Virus record (IMG/VR): IMGVR_UViG_3300030116_003570
Coordinates: 1-32,222 of that record
Reading direction: 5' to 3' (one strand)
Source of the DNA: a virus
Length of the DNA: 32,222 nucleotides
Shown here: in pieces, positions 22,438 to 31,615 of the stretch
Numbering within the stretch: the first letter of the stretch is position 1
How the letters are laid out: each line of letters begins with the position of its first letter
The notes under the pieces: model-generated
The model's input: the letters and a program-made list of their open reading frames with translations, nothing else
Databases searched by the model: none
Told to the model about the DNA's origin: nothing
Program-made: the position numbers and the translations under genes

Positions 22438-25400
22438 ATGGCTAGAACTGTTTTGCCTGTAGATTTGCAGACTGATTTAAAAGCAATTGAAAAAGGCATT
22501 GCAGAAATGGCAATGACAGAATCGGATGCAATTACAGCATTAGGACAATTGCAAAATGCTGATGGTAGTTTTGTATACAGTGCTGATGAAGCGATAGAAA
22601 TAGTAAACAACATACGTCAAAGAAGTTATCGGTCTGGTTATGGAACACCAGAAGAAATGGCAGTAGGCGATTCGTTGCTCTTTGGTTCTGCTACTCCGGC
22701 TACTGTTGTACCTAGACCTGACAAAGGTTTTGTAGAACGTGTTGAAGATATGGTAAAACTACAATCAGTTAGACCAGAGTCAGCAGGTATTGAATCATCT
22801 TTTGAATGGGATTTTGACGGATATAAAAACTATTTAATACAACAAGGAGTAGATTCTAATATAGCCACTAAACATCTTGTTGGATTAAATACTGTTTACA
22901 AAATAAAAAGAAGAGAGGGTTTGAATCAAGAGGAATCATTAGCAGCAGCTCAAGAGGAAATAAATAATTTAGAGACTGTTAAAGATATAGAGTTTGATTT
23001 TGATAAAAGTGGTGTAAGAACACAGGTAAGGCAAAGTTCACAAAAGTTTCCAGACTACACACCTGCTCAAATGGCTTATGTTAAAGCATTAAAAAATAAA
23101 GAAGTTAACGACCGTATATACCATTATAAAACAAATGTGTTTCCTAATAAAGAATATGATCATACTAAAATATTGGTAGACGGACAATACGAAGTAGATA
23201 TACCTACAGACCTATTAATATATATTGAAAATAACAAACGGTTTGAAAAACCTTTTACAGGGTATACTCACGAAGATAACATTATAAAAGGTAACTATGA
23301 AATAGTGTCACAAACAACTGGTCCGTATGAAGATTTATCAAAGAAAGTAAATCTGTATACACAAAACGCATTAGCAAAAGCGTTATCAGAAGTAGATGTA
23401 GGCGCACAACCAAGAAACATTTGGTATTTAGATCCTGAATTAAAAGATGCGATACTAACTAATCCTGAACAGTTTATAGATGAGGGTTTGTTGTTTGATA
23501 CAATGTACACTGGTGGTACTACTGAAACTATGTTGGGCAGTTTCTTTCGACAAATAGGAGGAGCCGGATCAGTAGCATTAGAAACAGTTGCACCAGCAAT
23601 TACTCCGGCTATGGCTTTAGCAACTGAATATATAGCAAAACCTATATCAAGTGCAATACAAGCACCTTTTTCAGATGACGTACAAAAAACTGCTCCTTTA
23701 ACTTTAGGTTATATGATGGGTGCAGAAGAGCGTAGGCAACAAAAGTTAAAAGAAACAACACCACAGTATGCTTCTGATGAATGGTGGCAACGCATACCTG
23801 CTGGATATGCAAAAGGTACAACTCTGTTTGAATTAGGTATGGAGGCAATAGAGGGTGAGGGTTACGATTTGCTTACCAAAACTATAGTAGGTGTACCATA
23901 CATTGGTGCTGATGTTTTAAACCCTGTAGATCCGCTTTTCTGGAAATTTCCTAGTGCAGTTATAGATACAAAAAACATTACAAAAGTAGAAAGAGCGTTA
24001 GGTGAGGGTGGTGTAACTAGCATTAAACCAGAATTAACAAAACAGTTTCTTATTAGAGCCGAAAAAGAACCGGTTGTTAAGGCAATTATCGGTTCAATGC
24101 CACAAAAGTATCAAAAAGCATTGAACAGTGGTGGTGATATAGAGAATGGTTACGACATTCGTTTCCAGGCCGGTTCAAAAATTAGACGTGAAATAGAGGC
24201 GCACGAACATTTTTTATTGCAACGTAATAGTGGCGTTGACGAGTATGATGCTTATCTTAGTTTAGAAGACAACTTTCCAACAACAGTATTGGCTAAACAA
24301 ATGAAACGAGCCAATAGCGTTGAAGAACTAAAACAAGTATATAAACAACACAGTGATCTATTATTTAATAATGACGATTTAGCATCTTTACGTACATATT
24401 ATCCACAAAGATATTTGGTTGATACACTACAAGCAGGTAGTACGGCAGAACGAGCAGTAGAGGCTATAAAACGTTCTGATAATTACAAAGAATTAAAACA
24501 AAAGTTTCCTACAGCAAACAACGATATAAACAGTGCATTGAAGTACATTCGTAGAAATTACGGACACAACTATAGATTGAATGAATTAGACATTGTTAAT
24601 ATACAAAAAGCCTTACAACACAGAATGTCACTAATGGCAACAATTGATTTGTTTCCTAAAGGTTTGAATACTCTACGACACGTAAGGAGACTTACTGATC
24701 GGGTGTTTGTAGATGATAAATCATTTAAAAAGATAGAAGATTCATTAGCAGATAACAACATAATGAAAACTTTCTTAGCATTAGCAACAGATAAAAACAA
24801 CATAGAAAGATTGTTGCAATCAGCGAGGATAGTTGAGGCAGATTATTTAAGAGGTTCGTATACCAGGAATAAAGACTGGGAACAAATGATCTATTACAAT
24901 GTAACTAGAGACAGAGATGCTACTGCTCTTAGATTAGATGTATTAAGCAATGCAGATAAAAATATGTTGTTACAAGAAGTGGCAAGATTACCTTTAAAAC
25001 GTGATGAACGACGTAGAATACTAACAGACATACGTGATAACAATAGACTGTTTCTAACTGATCAACGTAGAATAGTTGATACATTACTAGAACAAAAGGC
25101 TAGAGAATTACAAGTAGACTTACCTGTAGAAATGGTAAGTAATTTAAGTAAAGCAGAACAGGAAACATTAGCCAGTGCTGTTGGAAGTCCTGATAGAGCA
25201 TCTTTATATGAAGACATAAAAATGTTTGGAAGAGATGTAGGTGACAAATTCACTACAGCATACGAGACACTAAGTAAAAGACTTGACGGTAGATTAGCAA
25301 GGTTTGCAAAAGGATTAAAGACTAGAGTGGCTAATCAAGCAAGTCGTGAAATTAATCAACAAGTTAAGTTGATGAAACTAGATCCTGAGTCTTTGCCATA

Positions 25401-28400
25401 TATGCAAGAGCAAATGTTAAAAGAAGCAAGACAAGGTTTAACTGTTGCTAGGAATCAAATTGGTGAAAGATTAAAAAATGTTGAACTTGAATTTGAACAA
25501 TATGGTTTGACTGAACCACCTAAAGACGCATATCAAGCATTTAGTGCCTATATACGTGGTAAAACCCAAGTAGATGGTGCTGGAAAACTTGCACAAAGAA
25601 GTGACCTTGCAAGTATGTTTGAAGTAATCTTGCATACAATGTTAGCACCAAGAAAAGAAGTCCTTAACTATAGTTACCTTGACGACTTTTATGATACTAA
25701 AGTATTTACACACGATAAAATATACACAGCAGAGGGTTTAAAAGAATTACGGTTGTTTGCAGAAGCAATGACTAGAGACTTAATTGACAACCCAACAGAC
25801 TTTACTAGAATACTTACCGATGGTGTATACGAATGGAGAGACATATTACATAAAAGATATGTTTATGATGGTGACGACAGAATAAATTTATTAAAAAGCA
25901 ATGTAGTTCCAACAGATATACAAGTGCCTGCAACTCTAGAAGAGTTAACTGATGGAATCTTAAATGAGTATATGAGAGGGTACTTAATACAAGAAGTCTT
26001 TAAAGCCCAAGCAGAGGCAGTACACGATATAGCATTGCCAATGTTAGATGATGTAAACTTGCAATCATTAACACCATCAATAACAGTATCTCGTCCTGAA
26101 TACTTTAAAGCTGCAAAGGCTTTGGCTAAAGAAATGATTAAAGATTTTGATAGACGGCGTAACTATGATACGGCTACGCAACTATTAAATAGTGCTGCAG
26201 CTGATACAGCGATTGCAGACATTGATAACTTACGTGATCTATTGGAAACGTTTGATACAGAAATGAAAGAACTTTTAAGACCTGGATACACAAAGTCTTA
26301 TGAAAGAACTATTAAAAGTATTAATCGTGATATAGATGCTAGGTTGAAAATAGTAAAAGATGAATACACTGCTAAAGTAGACGCAAGTAAAGAGGTTGCT
26401 AGATTAGCGAGAGAATCTGTTAAAGGTGAAAGAACTAAAGAGGCAAAGTTAGTTAGAATAAAAGCAAAGAAACAATTAGAACAAGAAAAAACATCACACC
26501 TTAATCAACGTGACAAACGTATAAAAAATCTTGAAAAAGATAGAGAACTACAACTAGAATTAAACAATAGTCAATATGATGAGATAATGGAACTGATAGA
26601 AAAGTCTGATCAAGAAGAGTTGTTTGAGTTTTACTTTGAAGCAGTACGAAGTGATGTTGTAAAAGCAGACGATAGGTTTGATAATTTTATACAAATAAAA
26701 AGGTTCAAACCTATACGATATACAGAATATGATGAAAATGTTTTTAACCTAGTACAATATGTAGAGAACGTTGCAATAAAGAATGATTTGTTTGATAGAG
26801 GTATAGTAGAAACGGATATGCAATCTATTGCAAATGTTGTTGACGACATATTTGGTTCATCTAATCGTTTAGGTCAAGCATATTTTGGTGAACAAAACTA
26901 TGCTGAATTCTTTAGAATGTATGAGCAACACGGTTTATCACATATTAATGACGTGTTTGAAATATTAAAAAAGGACCAAGGTACAATTAAACGCGATTTT
27001 TTAAAATTTATGGGAATGTTAAAAAACCGTATGTACGATTTTATTTTACCGTTCCGTCCTAGATTCATAGGTCAAAATGCTATGACAGCACCAGCAATAG
27101 AATTGGCTACAACTGGTAGGGTTAGTAGCCCTAAAGATATAATACAAGGATACAATGCGGTATTTCGTGGCAGAACACCTCAGTCTGCTGATTATTACAA
27201 AGTCGCAGTAACTGATAGGTTTGGTAGGTCTTACACGTATGGTGAAATATACAAAGCCATTGAATCAAAAGGTGTTGCAACAGATCTTTCTTATGCAAGA
27301 AGTCTTTTACAAGATGGTGAAATAATTAAACTATTTAAGGATGCCGGTTTAAGTGAAAAGAATATATTAACAGTATTAGGCGATACATATTCTTTTATTA
27401 CTGGTTTTCCTATACAAGCCGATATGGCACACAGGGTAGCAAATACAATTAATGCTATTAGAAAAGGTCAGAACCTTACAGATGCAGTAAAAGGTGGTAC
27501 AGAGTCTTTGTTAAATTATATGAAACTATCAGGCTTAGAACAAACAATACAAAAGTTTTTATTCTTTTATGTGTTCAATAGACAAATATTCTTGACTGCT
27601 TTAAAAACATTATTTAATGCAGACAGATTAGTTAATACTATACAACTATTACGTGCAAAAAAAGACCTTAGTCTTTTTACACAAATGACCAATGACGGTA
27701 AAGATTATCCGTATCAGGCAACAATGCCAAACTATATGCAGGTACGTGCAGGTTTTCAAGCGTATATGAAAGAAAACTCCGAGAAAGATGTTTGGTTGTT
27801 TAGTCCGGCAGTGCCGTTATTTGAGGGATACGCAAATCTAATAAACATATTTGATATGTCTGTTAATCCTAAAGCCAGGGAAGATGTTGCAGAAACTCTT
27901 ACTAGATTAATTAACCCTAATTACAGTGGGTTTTTAACTGCGCCGAAAAGACACAAAAGAGTGCCACCTGAAATAGTTGGATTGGTATACAACTTTACTG
28001 GTAGTGACGCAGGTACACAACAGTTTATAAATATGTTAACAGGAGATAAAGTCATACCTGTACACGATCCAAGTTCTGTTTATGCTATTAATGGTATGGT
28101 TTACAATTTATCTAAAGAACAAGAAGCGCAGTTCTGGAGAAATATGAGTGTTGTGGGTCAAGTATTACGTGCGATAAACGTAGATATGCCACCTGTGCTA
28201 GAACAAGTAGTAGATGTACTAGATCCAAGTCGTTATGCTGAAACTGCTATTTTTGACTATTACAAAATGTTTGATGGCGAGGGTACACCATACGAAGACC
28301 TAAATACAACAGAACGTGTACTTGCAGGTACTGGCGCATACACACCTATGCGAGTTACTAAACCAGGGGTTACTGATCTTCAGCAAACGTTGCGCAGACT

Positions 28401-28467
28401 ACAACAAATGCGAGAACGTGTTAATCAATTGAAAGAACAAGAAGAGGGTTTTGAAGATCCACGTTAA
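22438..28467 (+). CDS. Giant internal virion (ejection) protein, third
   Basis: A 2009-residue protein, the largest gene, in the slot of T7 gp16, which extends into the periplasm and inner membrane to make the DNA channel. Visible parts: a mixed N-terminus (1-340), a hydrophobic Gly/Ala/Pro-rich segment (about residues 356-410, GAGSVALETVAPAITPAMAL), long charged helical blocks (to about 1300), a strongly basic coiled coil (about 1302-1378, KEAKLVRIKAKKQLEQEK), and a C-terminal 550 residues with a hydrophobic helix (KFLFFYVFNRQIFLTALKTL). I see no transglycosylase motif (E...S, GLMQ), unlike T7 gp16. ATG follows GGAG. Similar giant proteins occur in aquatic podoviruses. Confidence 0.78.
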   Translation: MARTVLPVDLQTDLKAIEKGIAEMAMTESDAITALGQLQNADGSFVYSADEAIEIVNNIRQRSYRSGYGTPEEMAVGDSLLFGSATPATVVPRPDKGFVERVEDMVKLQSVRPESAGIESSFEWDFDGYKNYLIQQGVDSNIATKHLVGLNTVYKIKRREGLNQEESLAAAQEEINNLETVKDIEFDFDKSGVRTQVRQSSQKFPDYTPAQMAYVKALKNKEVNDRIYHYKTNVFPNKEYDHTKILVDGQYEVDIPTDLLIYIENNKRFEKPFTGYTHEDNIIKGNYEIVSQTTGPYEDLSKKVNLYTQNALAKALSEVDVGAQPRNIWYLDPELKDAILTNPEQFIDEGLLFDTMYTGGTTETMLGSFFRQIGGAGSVALETVAPAITPAMALATEYIAKPISSAIQAPFSDDVQKTAPLTLGYMMGAEERRQQKLKETTPQYASDEWWQRIPAGYAKGTTLFELGMEAIEGEGYDLLTKTIVGVPYIGADVLNPVDPLFWKFPSAVIDTKNITKVERALGEGGVTSIKPELTKQFLIRAEKEPVVKAIIGSMPQKYQKALNSGGDIENGYDIRFQAGSKIRREIEAHEHFLLQRNSGVDEYDAYLSLEDNFPTTVLAKQMKRANSVEELKQVYKQHSDLLFNNDDLASLRTYYPQRYLVDTLQAGSTAERAVEAIKRSDNYKELKQKFPTANNDINSALKYIRRNYGHNYRLNELDIVNIQKALQHRMSLMATIDLFPKGLNTLRHVRRLTDRVFVDDKSFKKIEDSLADNNIMKTFLALATDKNNIERLLQSARIVEADYLRGSYTRNKDWEQMIYYNVTRDRDATALRLDVLSNADKNMLLQEVARLPLKRDERRRILTDIRDNNRLFLTDQRRIVDTLLEQKARELQVDLPVEMVSNLSKAEQETLASAVGSPDRASLYEDIKMFGRDVGDKFTTAYETLSKRLDGRLARFAKGLKTRVANQASREINQQVKLMKLDPESLPYMQEQMLKEARQGLTVARNQIGERLKNVELEFEQYGLTEPPKDAYQAFSAYIRGKTQVDGAGKLAQRSDLASMFEVILHTMLAPRKEVLNYSYLDDFYDTKVFTHDKIYTAEGLKELRLFAEAMTRDLIDNPTDFTRILTDGVYEWRDILHKRYVYDGDDRINLLKSNVVPTDIQVPATLEELTDGILNEYMRGYLIQEVFKAQAEAVHDIALPMLDDVNLQSLTPSITVSRPEYFKAAKALAKEMIKDFDRRRNYDTATQLLNSAAADTAIADIDNLRDLLETFDTEMKELLRPGYTKSYERTIKSINRDIDARLKIVKDEYTAKVDASKEVARLARESVKGERTKEAKLVRIKAKKQLEQEKTSHLNQRDKRIKNLEKDRELQLELNNSQYDEIMELIEKSDQEELFEFYFEAVRSDVVKADDRFDNFIQIKRFKPIRYTEYDENVFNLVQYVENVAIKNDLFDRGIVETDMQSIANVVDDIFGSSNRLGQAYFGEQNYAEFFRMYEQHGLSHINDVFEILKKDQGTIKRDFLKFMGMLKNRMYDFILPFRPRFIGQNAMTAPAIELATTGRVSSPKDIIQGYNAVFRGRTPQSADYYKVAVTDRFGRSYTYGEIYKAIESKGVATDLSYARSLLQDGEIIKLFKDAGLSEKNILTVLGDTYSFITGFPIQADMAHRVANTINAIRKGQNLTDAVKGGTESLLNYMKLSGLEQTIQKFLFFYVFNRQIFLTALKTLFNADRLVNTIQLLRAKKDLSLFTQMTNDGKDYPYQATMPNYMQVRAGFQAYMKENSEKDVWLFSPAVPLFEGYANLINIFDMSVNPKAREDVAETLTRLINPNYSGFLTAPKRHKRVPPEIVGLVYNFTGSDAGTQQFINMLTGDKVIPVHDPSSVYAINGMVYNLSKEQEAQFWRNMSVVGQVLRAINVDMPPVLEQVVDVLDPSRYAETAIFDYYKMFDGEGTPYEDLNTTERVLAGTGAYTPMRVTKPGVTDLQQTLRRLQQMRERVNQLKEQEEGFEDPR

Positions 28468-28475
28468 AGAAACCG

Positions 28476-28504
28476 TAGACTGACCTATCTAAAAGTGGTA
28501 TACT
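28476..28504 (+). promoter_or_regulatory. Rightward sigma70 promoter before the receptor-binding cassette
   Basis: TAGACT (28476-28481), 17-nt spacer and TATACT (28499-28504), in the 81-bp gap after the giant ejection gene. The RNA would start near 28511 and carry the 28549-31248 genes. No terminator is visible in the gap. Confidence 0.6.
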
Positions 28505-28548
28505 TAAACACATAGAACAAAACCAACCATCAGAAGAAGGAGAAGAAG

Positions 28549-28977
28549 ATGGCAAAAACAGGTAGATTCTTACATCCAATTGTAAACGATACTGATATAG
28601 CAAGCGTTGGTACATCTTATAATGTAGCCAAGTTTCATTTATTTGATTTGAACGTTACTCCATCAATAAACGTGTCGAATGCATTTAAAGGATTTTTGCG
28701 ATCAATGATTATTCGCGTGAAGTCTATTGCTGGTGGAGCATCAAAGGTAACATTTAGAATTTGTACTGACGCAACTGGTGATTTCACTGTGTTGGGTGAT
28801 ACAGAAGTTGCATTAGATATAGGTTTAACTACAGCAACTACAGGTTGTGGTCAAATCTTATTTGAAGATTACCCATTTTGGGAATCAATAACAAATACAG
28901 ATAATGTTTATGTATTTTATAAAGTAGATGCCGGAACAGTCACTATTGATTATGCACAGATAAGTTGGTCAGAGTAG
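28549..28977 (+). CDS. Structural-type beta protein, unknown function
   Basis: A 142-residue protein, first after the 28476 promoter. ATG at 28549 follows AAGGAG. It is beta-rich with regular strands (AFKGFLRSMIIRVKS; SKVTFRICTDATGDFTVLGDTEVALDI; VYVFYKVDAGTVTIDYAQISWSE), like a small jelly-roll or lectin-type domain. No cysteine motifs or signal peptide. Its place ahead of receptor-binding-type genes suggests a tail component or fibre chaperone; unassigned. Confidence 0.72.
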   Translation: MAKTGRFLHPIVNDTDIASVGTSYNVAKFHLFDLNVTPSINVSNAFKGFLRSMIIRVKSIAGGASKVTFRICTDATGDFTVLGDTEVALDIGLTTATTGCGQILFEDYPFWESITNTDNVYVFYKVDAGTVTIDYAQISWSE

Positions 28978-29772
28978 GGGGTCATTATGCCAGTTAATGC
29001 CTTTCCAAAAAACATCTATACTAATGATAGTAGAATCAGTTATTACCAACCATTAGTGTTAGATGATGGAACCTGGACATTGTTAGATTCAACCAATTTT
29101 ATTCAAAGTGTTTCTAGTAGTGCATCAGGTTCTGTTATTAGTGTTAACGCTCTTGGAGTAGCCAATAATCAACTACAGATTCAAGGTATCGGATCTGTCA
29201 GCGTTGCTCCTCGATGGTATAAGGGTGCATATTATGACGACGGAACACCAGTGTTAGGTACTGATGTTTTTATTCTGACTGTTTCGTTCGAAATGAAAGG
29301 CAGTACAGCAGGGGCGCTACGATATTTCAATTGGGGTTTTGGTGTATGCGCCGATCCCACGTCAACAGCAGTAGGGACAATTGCTCATAATGTTGTAGGC
29401 AACGGTTGGAACTTTGCGAATACTGATGCTGATACATTTGGTGTTTACTTTACTGGAGCAGGTTTTAATAACACATCACCACTTAATACTAATGACACAA
29501 TTGGATTTGGTAACATTTCTTTAATTGGTGGACACGGAACATTAGGACTAGCAACTGTAAACGCAAGTGATGTACACGAAAGTGATGTAGCTGCAGGTAT
29601 GTTGTCTACTGACTATACGTCTTCGCAACTTTATACATACTTTGTTTGTGGTGCTAGGGGAACAGGTAGAACCTACAGCGCAGGTGATGCAACACTTATC
29701 AATCTAAAATACAAGTTCAGTAAGATTGATAAAGTTAGCGCAAACATCTAGGAGGTCATTATGCCAGTAAGT
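28975..29772 (+). repeat. Shared initiation cassette of the two receptor-binding genes (28975-28994, 29749-29768)
   Basis: Both copies read TAGGnGGTCATTATGCCAGT with a single mismatch: stop codon of the gene before, ribosome site, start codon and first codons. The proteins then share MPV(N/S)AF. Position relative to start is identical (12 bases from stop to ATG), so the copies look like the boundary of a repeated or swapped module. Confidence 0.8.
28987..29751 (+). CDS. Tail fibre/receptor-binding-type protein A
   Basis: A 254-residue protein. The N-terminal MPVNAFPKNIYT parallels the next protein, and the initiation region is also shared (see the repeat entry), suggesting an anchor common to both. 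The body is beta-rich with many Gly, Asn and aromatic residues (VSFEMKGSTAGALRYFNWGFG; DTIGFGNISLIGGHGTLG), as in carbohydrate-binding or fibre-tip domains. Its start is set by GGGGG 8 nt upstream. Function inferred from composition and neighbours. Confidence 0.65.
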   Translation: MPVNAFPKNIYTNDSRISYYQPLVLDDGTWTLLDSTNFIQSVSSSASGSVISVNALGVANNQLQIQGIGSVSVAPRWYKGAYYDDGTPVLGTDVFILTVSFEMKGSTAGALRYFNWGFGVCADPTSTAVGTIAHNVVGNGWNFANTDADTFGVYFTGAGFNNTSPLNTNDTIGFGNISLIGGHGTLGLATVNASDVHESDVAAGMLSTDYTSSQLYTYFVCGARGTGRTYSAGDATLINLKYKFSKIDKVSANI

Positions 29773-30459
29773 GCTTTTAGCAACATCATTAAAACACAAA
29801 CTGTTAGGGTCGAAGTCGAAGTTCCTGGTAGTGGTGGTTATGAACCGATTAACATTACAGGTATAGAGGATAATGCTGGGCTATCTTTAATTGGGGGTGC
29901 GACAGTAGATTCCAATGGATATTTAAATCTTGATGGAACGGACGATACTGCAGCTATGAGTGATGATCCAGCGTATGATTATGCAGCTGGTCAAGTATTT
30001 TCCATTTCGTGTCTTTTTAAGGCAACTGCTCTTGTTGGAGACAGCACACTATTTTCCAAACATTCTGGAGCAACTTTTTATGAGGGTTACGCGTTTATTA
30101 TCGAGGCTGATGGTAACGCTGTGACATACTACAATACGTCTAACACATCAGCAGTAAACAAAAATACATTTACAACAAAACTAGAGACTGGTAAATGGTA
30201 TTCATTCATTGTAAATTTAAACACTGATAAAACTATCAACCTGTATATCAATGGAACAAAATTTAACGCCACAGCTGCTGAACTTCCAGCAGCTAATTCT
30301 GGACAACTGTATCTGGGTGCTCAGTATACTGGGTCGTCGTACTACAATTTATATAATGGATTGCTTGATAGTGTTGAGATTAGAAACAATGGACCGTTTA
30401 CTGATGCTGAGATTAACAGCCGAGTATTAAAAGCAGCTTTAAAAAATGAGCCAGAATAA
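29761..30459 (+). CDS. LamG/concanavalin-like receptor-binding protein B
   Basis: A 232-residue protein with a clear LamG/concanavalin A-like fold pattern from about residue 55: YLNLDGTDDTAAMSDD, FSISCLFKAT, ...GKWYSFIVNLNTDKTINLYING, QLYLGAQY, LLDSVEIRN. These domains bind glycans, so it is a likely receptor-binding protein. MPVSAF at the start parallels the previous protein. GGAGG lies 6 nt before ATG 29761. A fibre or loose virion adhesin are both possible. Confidence 0.8.
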   Translation: MPVSAFSNIIKTQTVRVEVEVPGSGGYEPINITGIEDNAGLSLIGGATVDSNGYLNLDGTDDTAAMSDDPAYDYAAGQVFSISCLFKATALVGDSTLFSKHSGATFYEGYAFIIEADGNAVTYYNTSNTSAVNKNTFTTKLETGKWYSFIVNLNTDKTINLYINGTKFNATAAELPAANSGQLYLGAQYTGSSYYNLYNGLLDSVEIRNNGPFTDAEINSRVLKAALKNEPE

Positions 30460-30470
30460 TTGGGGTTACT

Positions 30471-30797
30471 ATGGAAACAGAAATATTTCAACTATTGATG
30501 AGTGGTGGTGCAAATGTAGCATTCGCCATATTCCTGTATACTCAGAACAAGGATCTACAACGTAGGGCTGATGAGCGTGAAGTCAAGGCTGAGGCTAAAG
30601 AGCAAGAACTACGAGATAGGTATGATGGTGTGATAAAAGATATGCAACAAAAAGAGGAAGTAATCCGTAAAACAATTGTACAAGAGATGACTGACCTGGA
30701 CAAGCGAATGTCTTTAGTGGAGCAAAGCCTTACTACCCTAAGCACAATGATTAGTGAGATTAAAGCATCACTAATAAGGGTAGACAATGCCACGTAA
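30471..30797 (+). CDS. Holin-like membrane protein with coiled coil
   Basis: A 108-residue protein with one N-terminal membrane helix (about residues 5-23, FQLLMSGGANVAFAIFLYT) followed by a charged coiled coil to the end (EVKAEAKEQELRDRYDGVIK). This single-helix layout fits BhlA/UviB-type small holins and also spanin-like or structural membrane proteins. A holin is needed to release the amidase at 11463-11927, and no better candidate exists in the window. ATG is 12 nt after the previous stop behind GGGG. It overlaps the following gene by 11 nt. Confidence 0.6.
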   Translation: METEIFQLLMSGGANVAFAIFLYTQNKDLQRRADEREVKAEAKEQELRDRYDGVIKDMQQKEEVIRKTIVQEMTDLDKRMSLVEQSLTTLSTMISEIKASLIRVDNAT

Positions 30798-31065
30798 AAC
30801 AACACCATCTAAGGGCAAACGTTTTGTCAAGGTTGTTAAGAATAAGAAGACTGGTCGCAAAAGAAAGGTGTCCTATGGGCAAGCAGGCAAGTCTAAATCT
30901 GGAAAGGATCGTATACAACCGGGGACAAAAAAAGGCGACTCCTACTGCGCCAGATCATACGGAATCAAGAAGAGATTGTCACCTAAGAAACGGAATGACC
31001 CAAACAGCCCAAACAATTTATCACGAAAAAAGTGGAAGTGTTCTGGGAAAAAGAGTAGAAGATAA
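30787..31065 (+). CDS. Small basic cysteine-containing protein, conserved type
   Basis: A 92-residue protein, very rich in Lys and Arg, with KRFVKVVKNKKTGRKRKVSYGQAG near the start, GTKKGDSYCARSYGIKK in the middle and NDPNSPNNLSRKKWKCSGKK at the end. I recognise these three blocks from small proteins of cyanophages and other aquatic phages and algal viruses; no function has been established to my knowledge. It may bind nucleic acid or be virion packaged. The start overlaps the holin-like gene by 11 nt. Confidence 0.82.
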   Translation: MPRKTTPSKGKRFVKVVKNKKTGRKRKVSYGQAGKSKSGKDRIQPGTKKGDSYCARSYGIKKRLSPKKRNDPNSPNNLSRKKWKCSGKKSRR

Positions 31066-31083
31066 TACACCAAGGAGTACATT

Positions 31084-31248
31084 ATGGATAAAGATTTATT
31101 GGCATTAACACCTGAACTAGTGTTGTTTGTAAAAAAACTTATTGGTCATAGTCGTGGTGGTTTAACAAAAGATGAACGTCACGAACTAGCACAAGACCTA
31201 ATTAACTTGTTGTACAAAGTTCTTAAAGAACTTGTGGACGCTGACTAA
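31084..31248 (+). CDS. Small acidic helical protein (54 aa), last rightward gene
   Basis: A 54-residue protein starting at ATG 31084 behind AAGGAGTACATT. It begins MDKDLLALTPELVLFVKKL and ends LLYKVLKELVDAD, two amphipathic helices joined by a polar turn (SRGGLTKDERHE). Its end overlaps the convergent 31223-31543 gene by 26 bp, the only place where opposite genes overlap. No function suggested. The ribosome site and stable frame support it as real. Confidence 0.68.
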   Translation: MDKDLLALTPELVLFVKKLIGHSRGGLTKDERHELAQDLINLLYKVLKELVDAD

Positions 31249-31543
31249 GTTTCAACGCAGGCAGATGTCTTGTCTTTGCGGAGGTGCGTTTGTTGTAGCG
31301 TTCCTCCGCATAGGTGAGTTCGTCTATAGATAGCAGTGCCTCTACCAAGAGCCTAAGTGGACTGGTATTCTCAGCAATGCTTATCACCTCAACGATTGCT
31401 ATTAGGTTGATCAGACGTGGTGCGTAGTCTCCACATACATATCCATATATTGATTTTTTATGTAAGCCAGTCTTTTTGGCAACTAACTTTAATGTTAGTT
31501 TGTTTGCCTTAAACTTCTTTTGCAACCATATATCTAATGCCAC
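31223..31543 (-). CDS. XRE-type helix-turn-helix protein, last leftward gene
   Basis: A 106-residue protein if it begins at GTG 31543 (frame is open to TTG 31576, which lies inside a terminator hairpin). Residues about 10-45 (KANKLTLKLVAKKTGLHKKSIYGYVCGDYAPRLINL) form an XRE/Cro-type helix-turn-helix; the rest is helical, then a basic tail. No good ribosome site precedes GTG, so the start is uncertain. The terminator at 31553-31595 sits immediately upstream, so expression may require read-through. It could regulate the early or late promoters; target unknown. Confidence 0.68.
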   Translation of the reverse strand: MALDIWLQKKFKANKLTLKLVAKKTGLHKKSIYGYVCGDYAPRLINLIAIVEVISIAENTSPLRLLVEALLSIDELTYAEERYNKRTSAKTRHLPALKLSQRPQVL

Positions 31544-31552
31544 ACCACCACC

Positions 31553-31595
31553 ATAAAAGAAAGGGGCAAGTTCCAACCAAGATTGAACTTACCCC
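31553..31595 (-). terminator. Leftward rho-independent terminator between two regulator genes
   Basis: Read on the minus strand, GGGGTAAGTTC (31595-31585) pairs with GAACTTGCCCC (31573-31563), an 11-bp stem with one T-G pair and an 11-nt loop, followed by TTTCTTTTATGG (31562-31551). It lies 20 nt after the 31616-31843 stop. The T tract ends just 10 nt before the GTG start of the following regulator gene. Confidence 0.85.
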
Positions 31596-31615
31596 TAATA
31601 CTGACCACCTAAAGT

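Noticed and set aside
30824-31108. 94-codon ORF in another frame over the small basic protein
   Set aside because: The 30787-31065 frame has recognisable conserved blocks; this frame is its shadow.
31278-31309. GCGGAGG/CCTCCGC hairpin as terminator of the rightward block
   Set aside because: 7-bp stem with an 18-nt loop but no T tract on either side; it lies in the coding part of the convergent gene.
31544-31576. TTG 31576 as start of the last regulator gene
   Set aside because: The codon sits inside the terminator hairpin, with no ribosome site; GTG 31543 gives the full helix-turn-helix.
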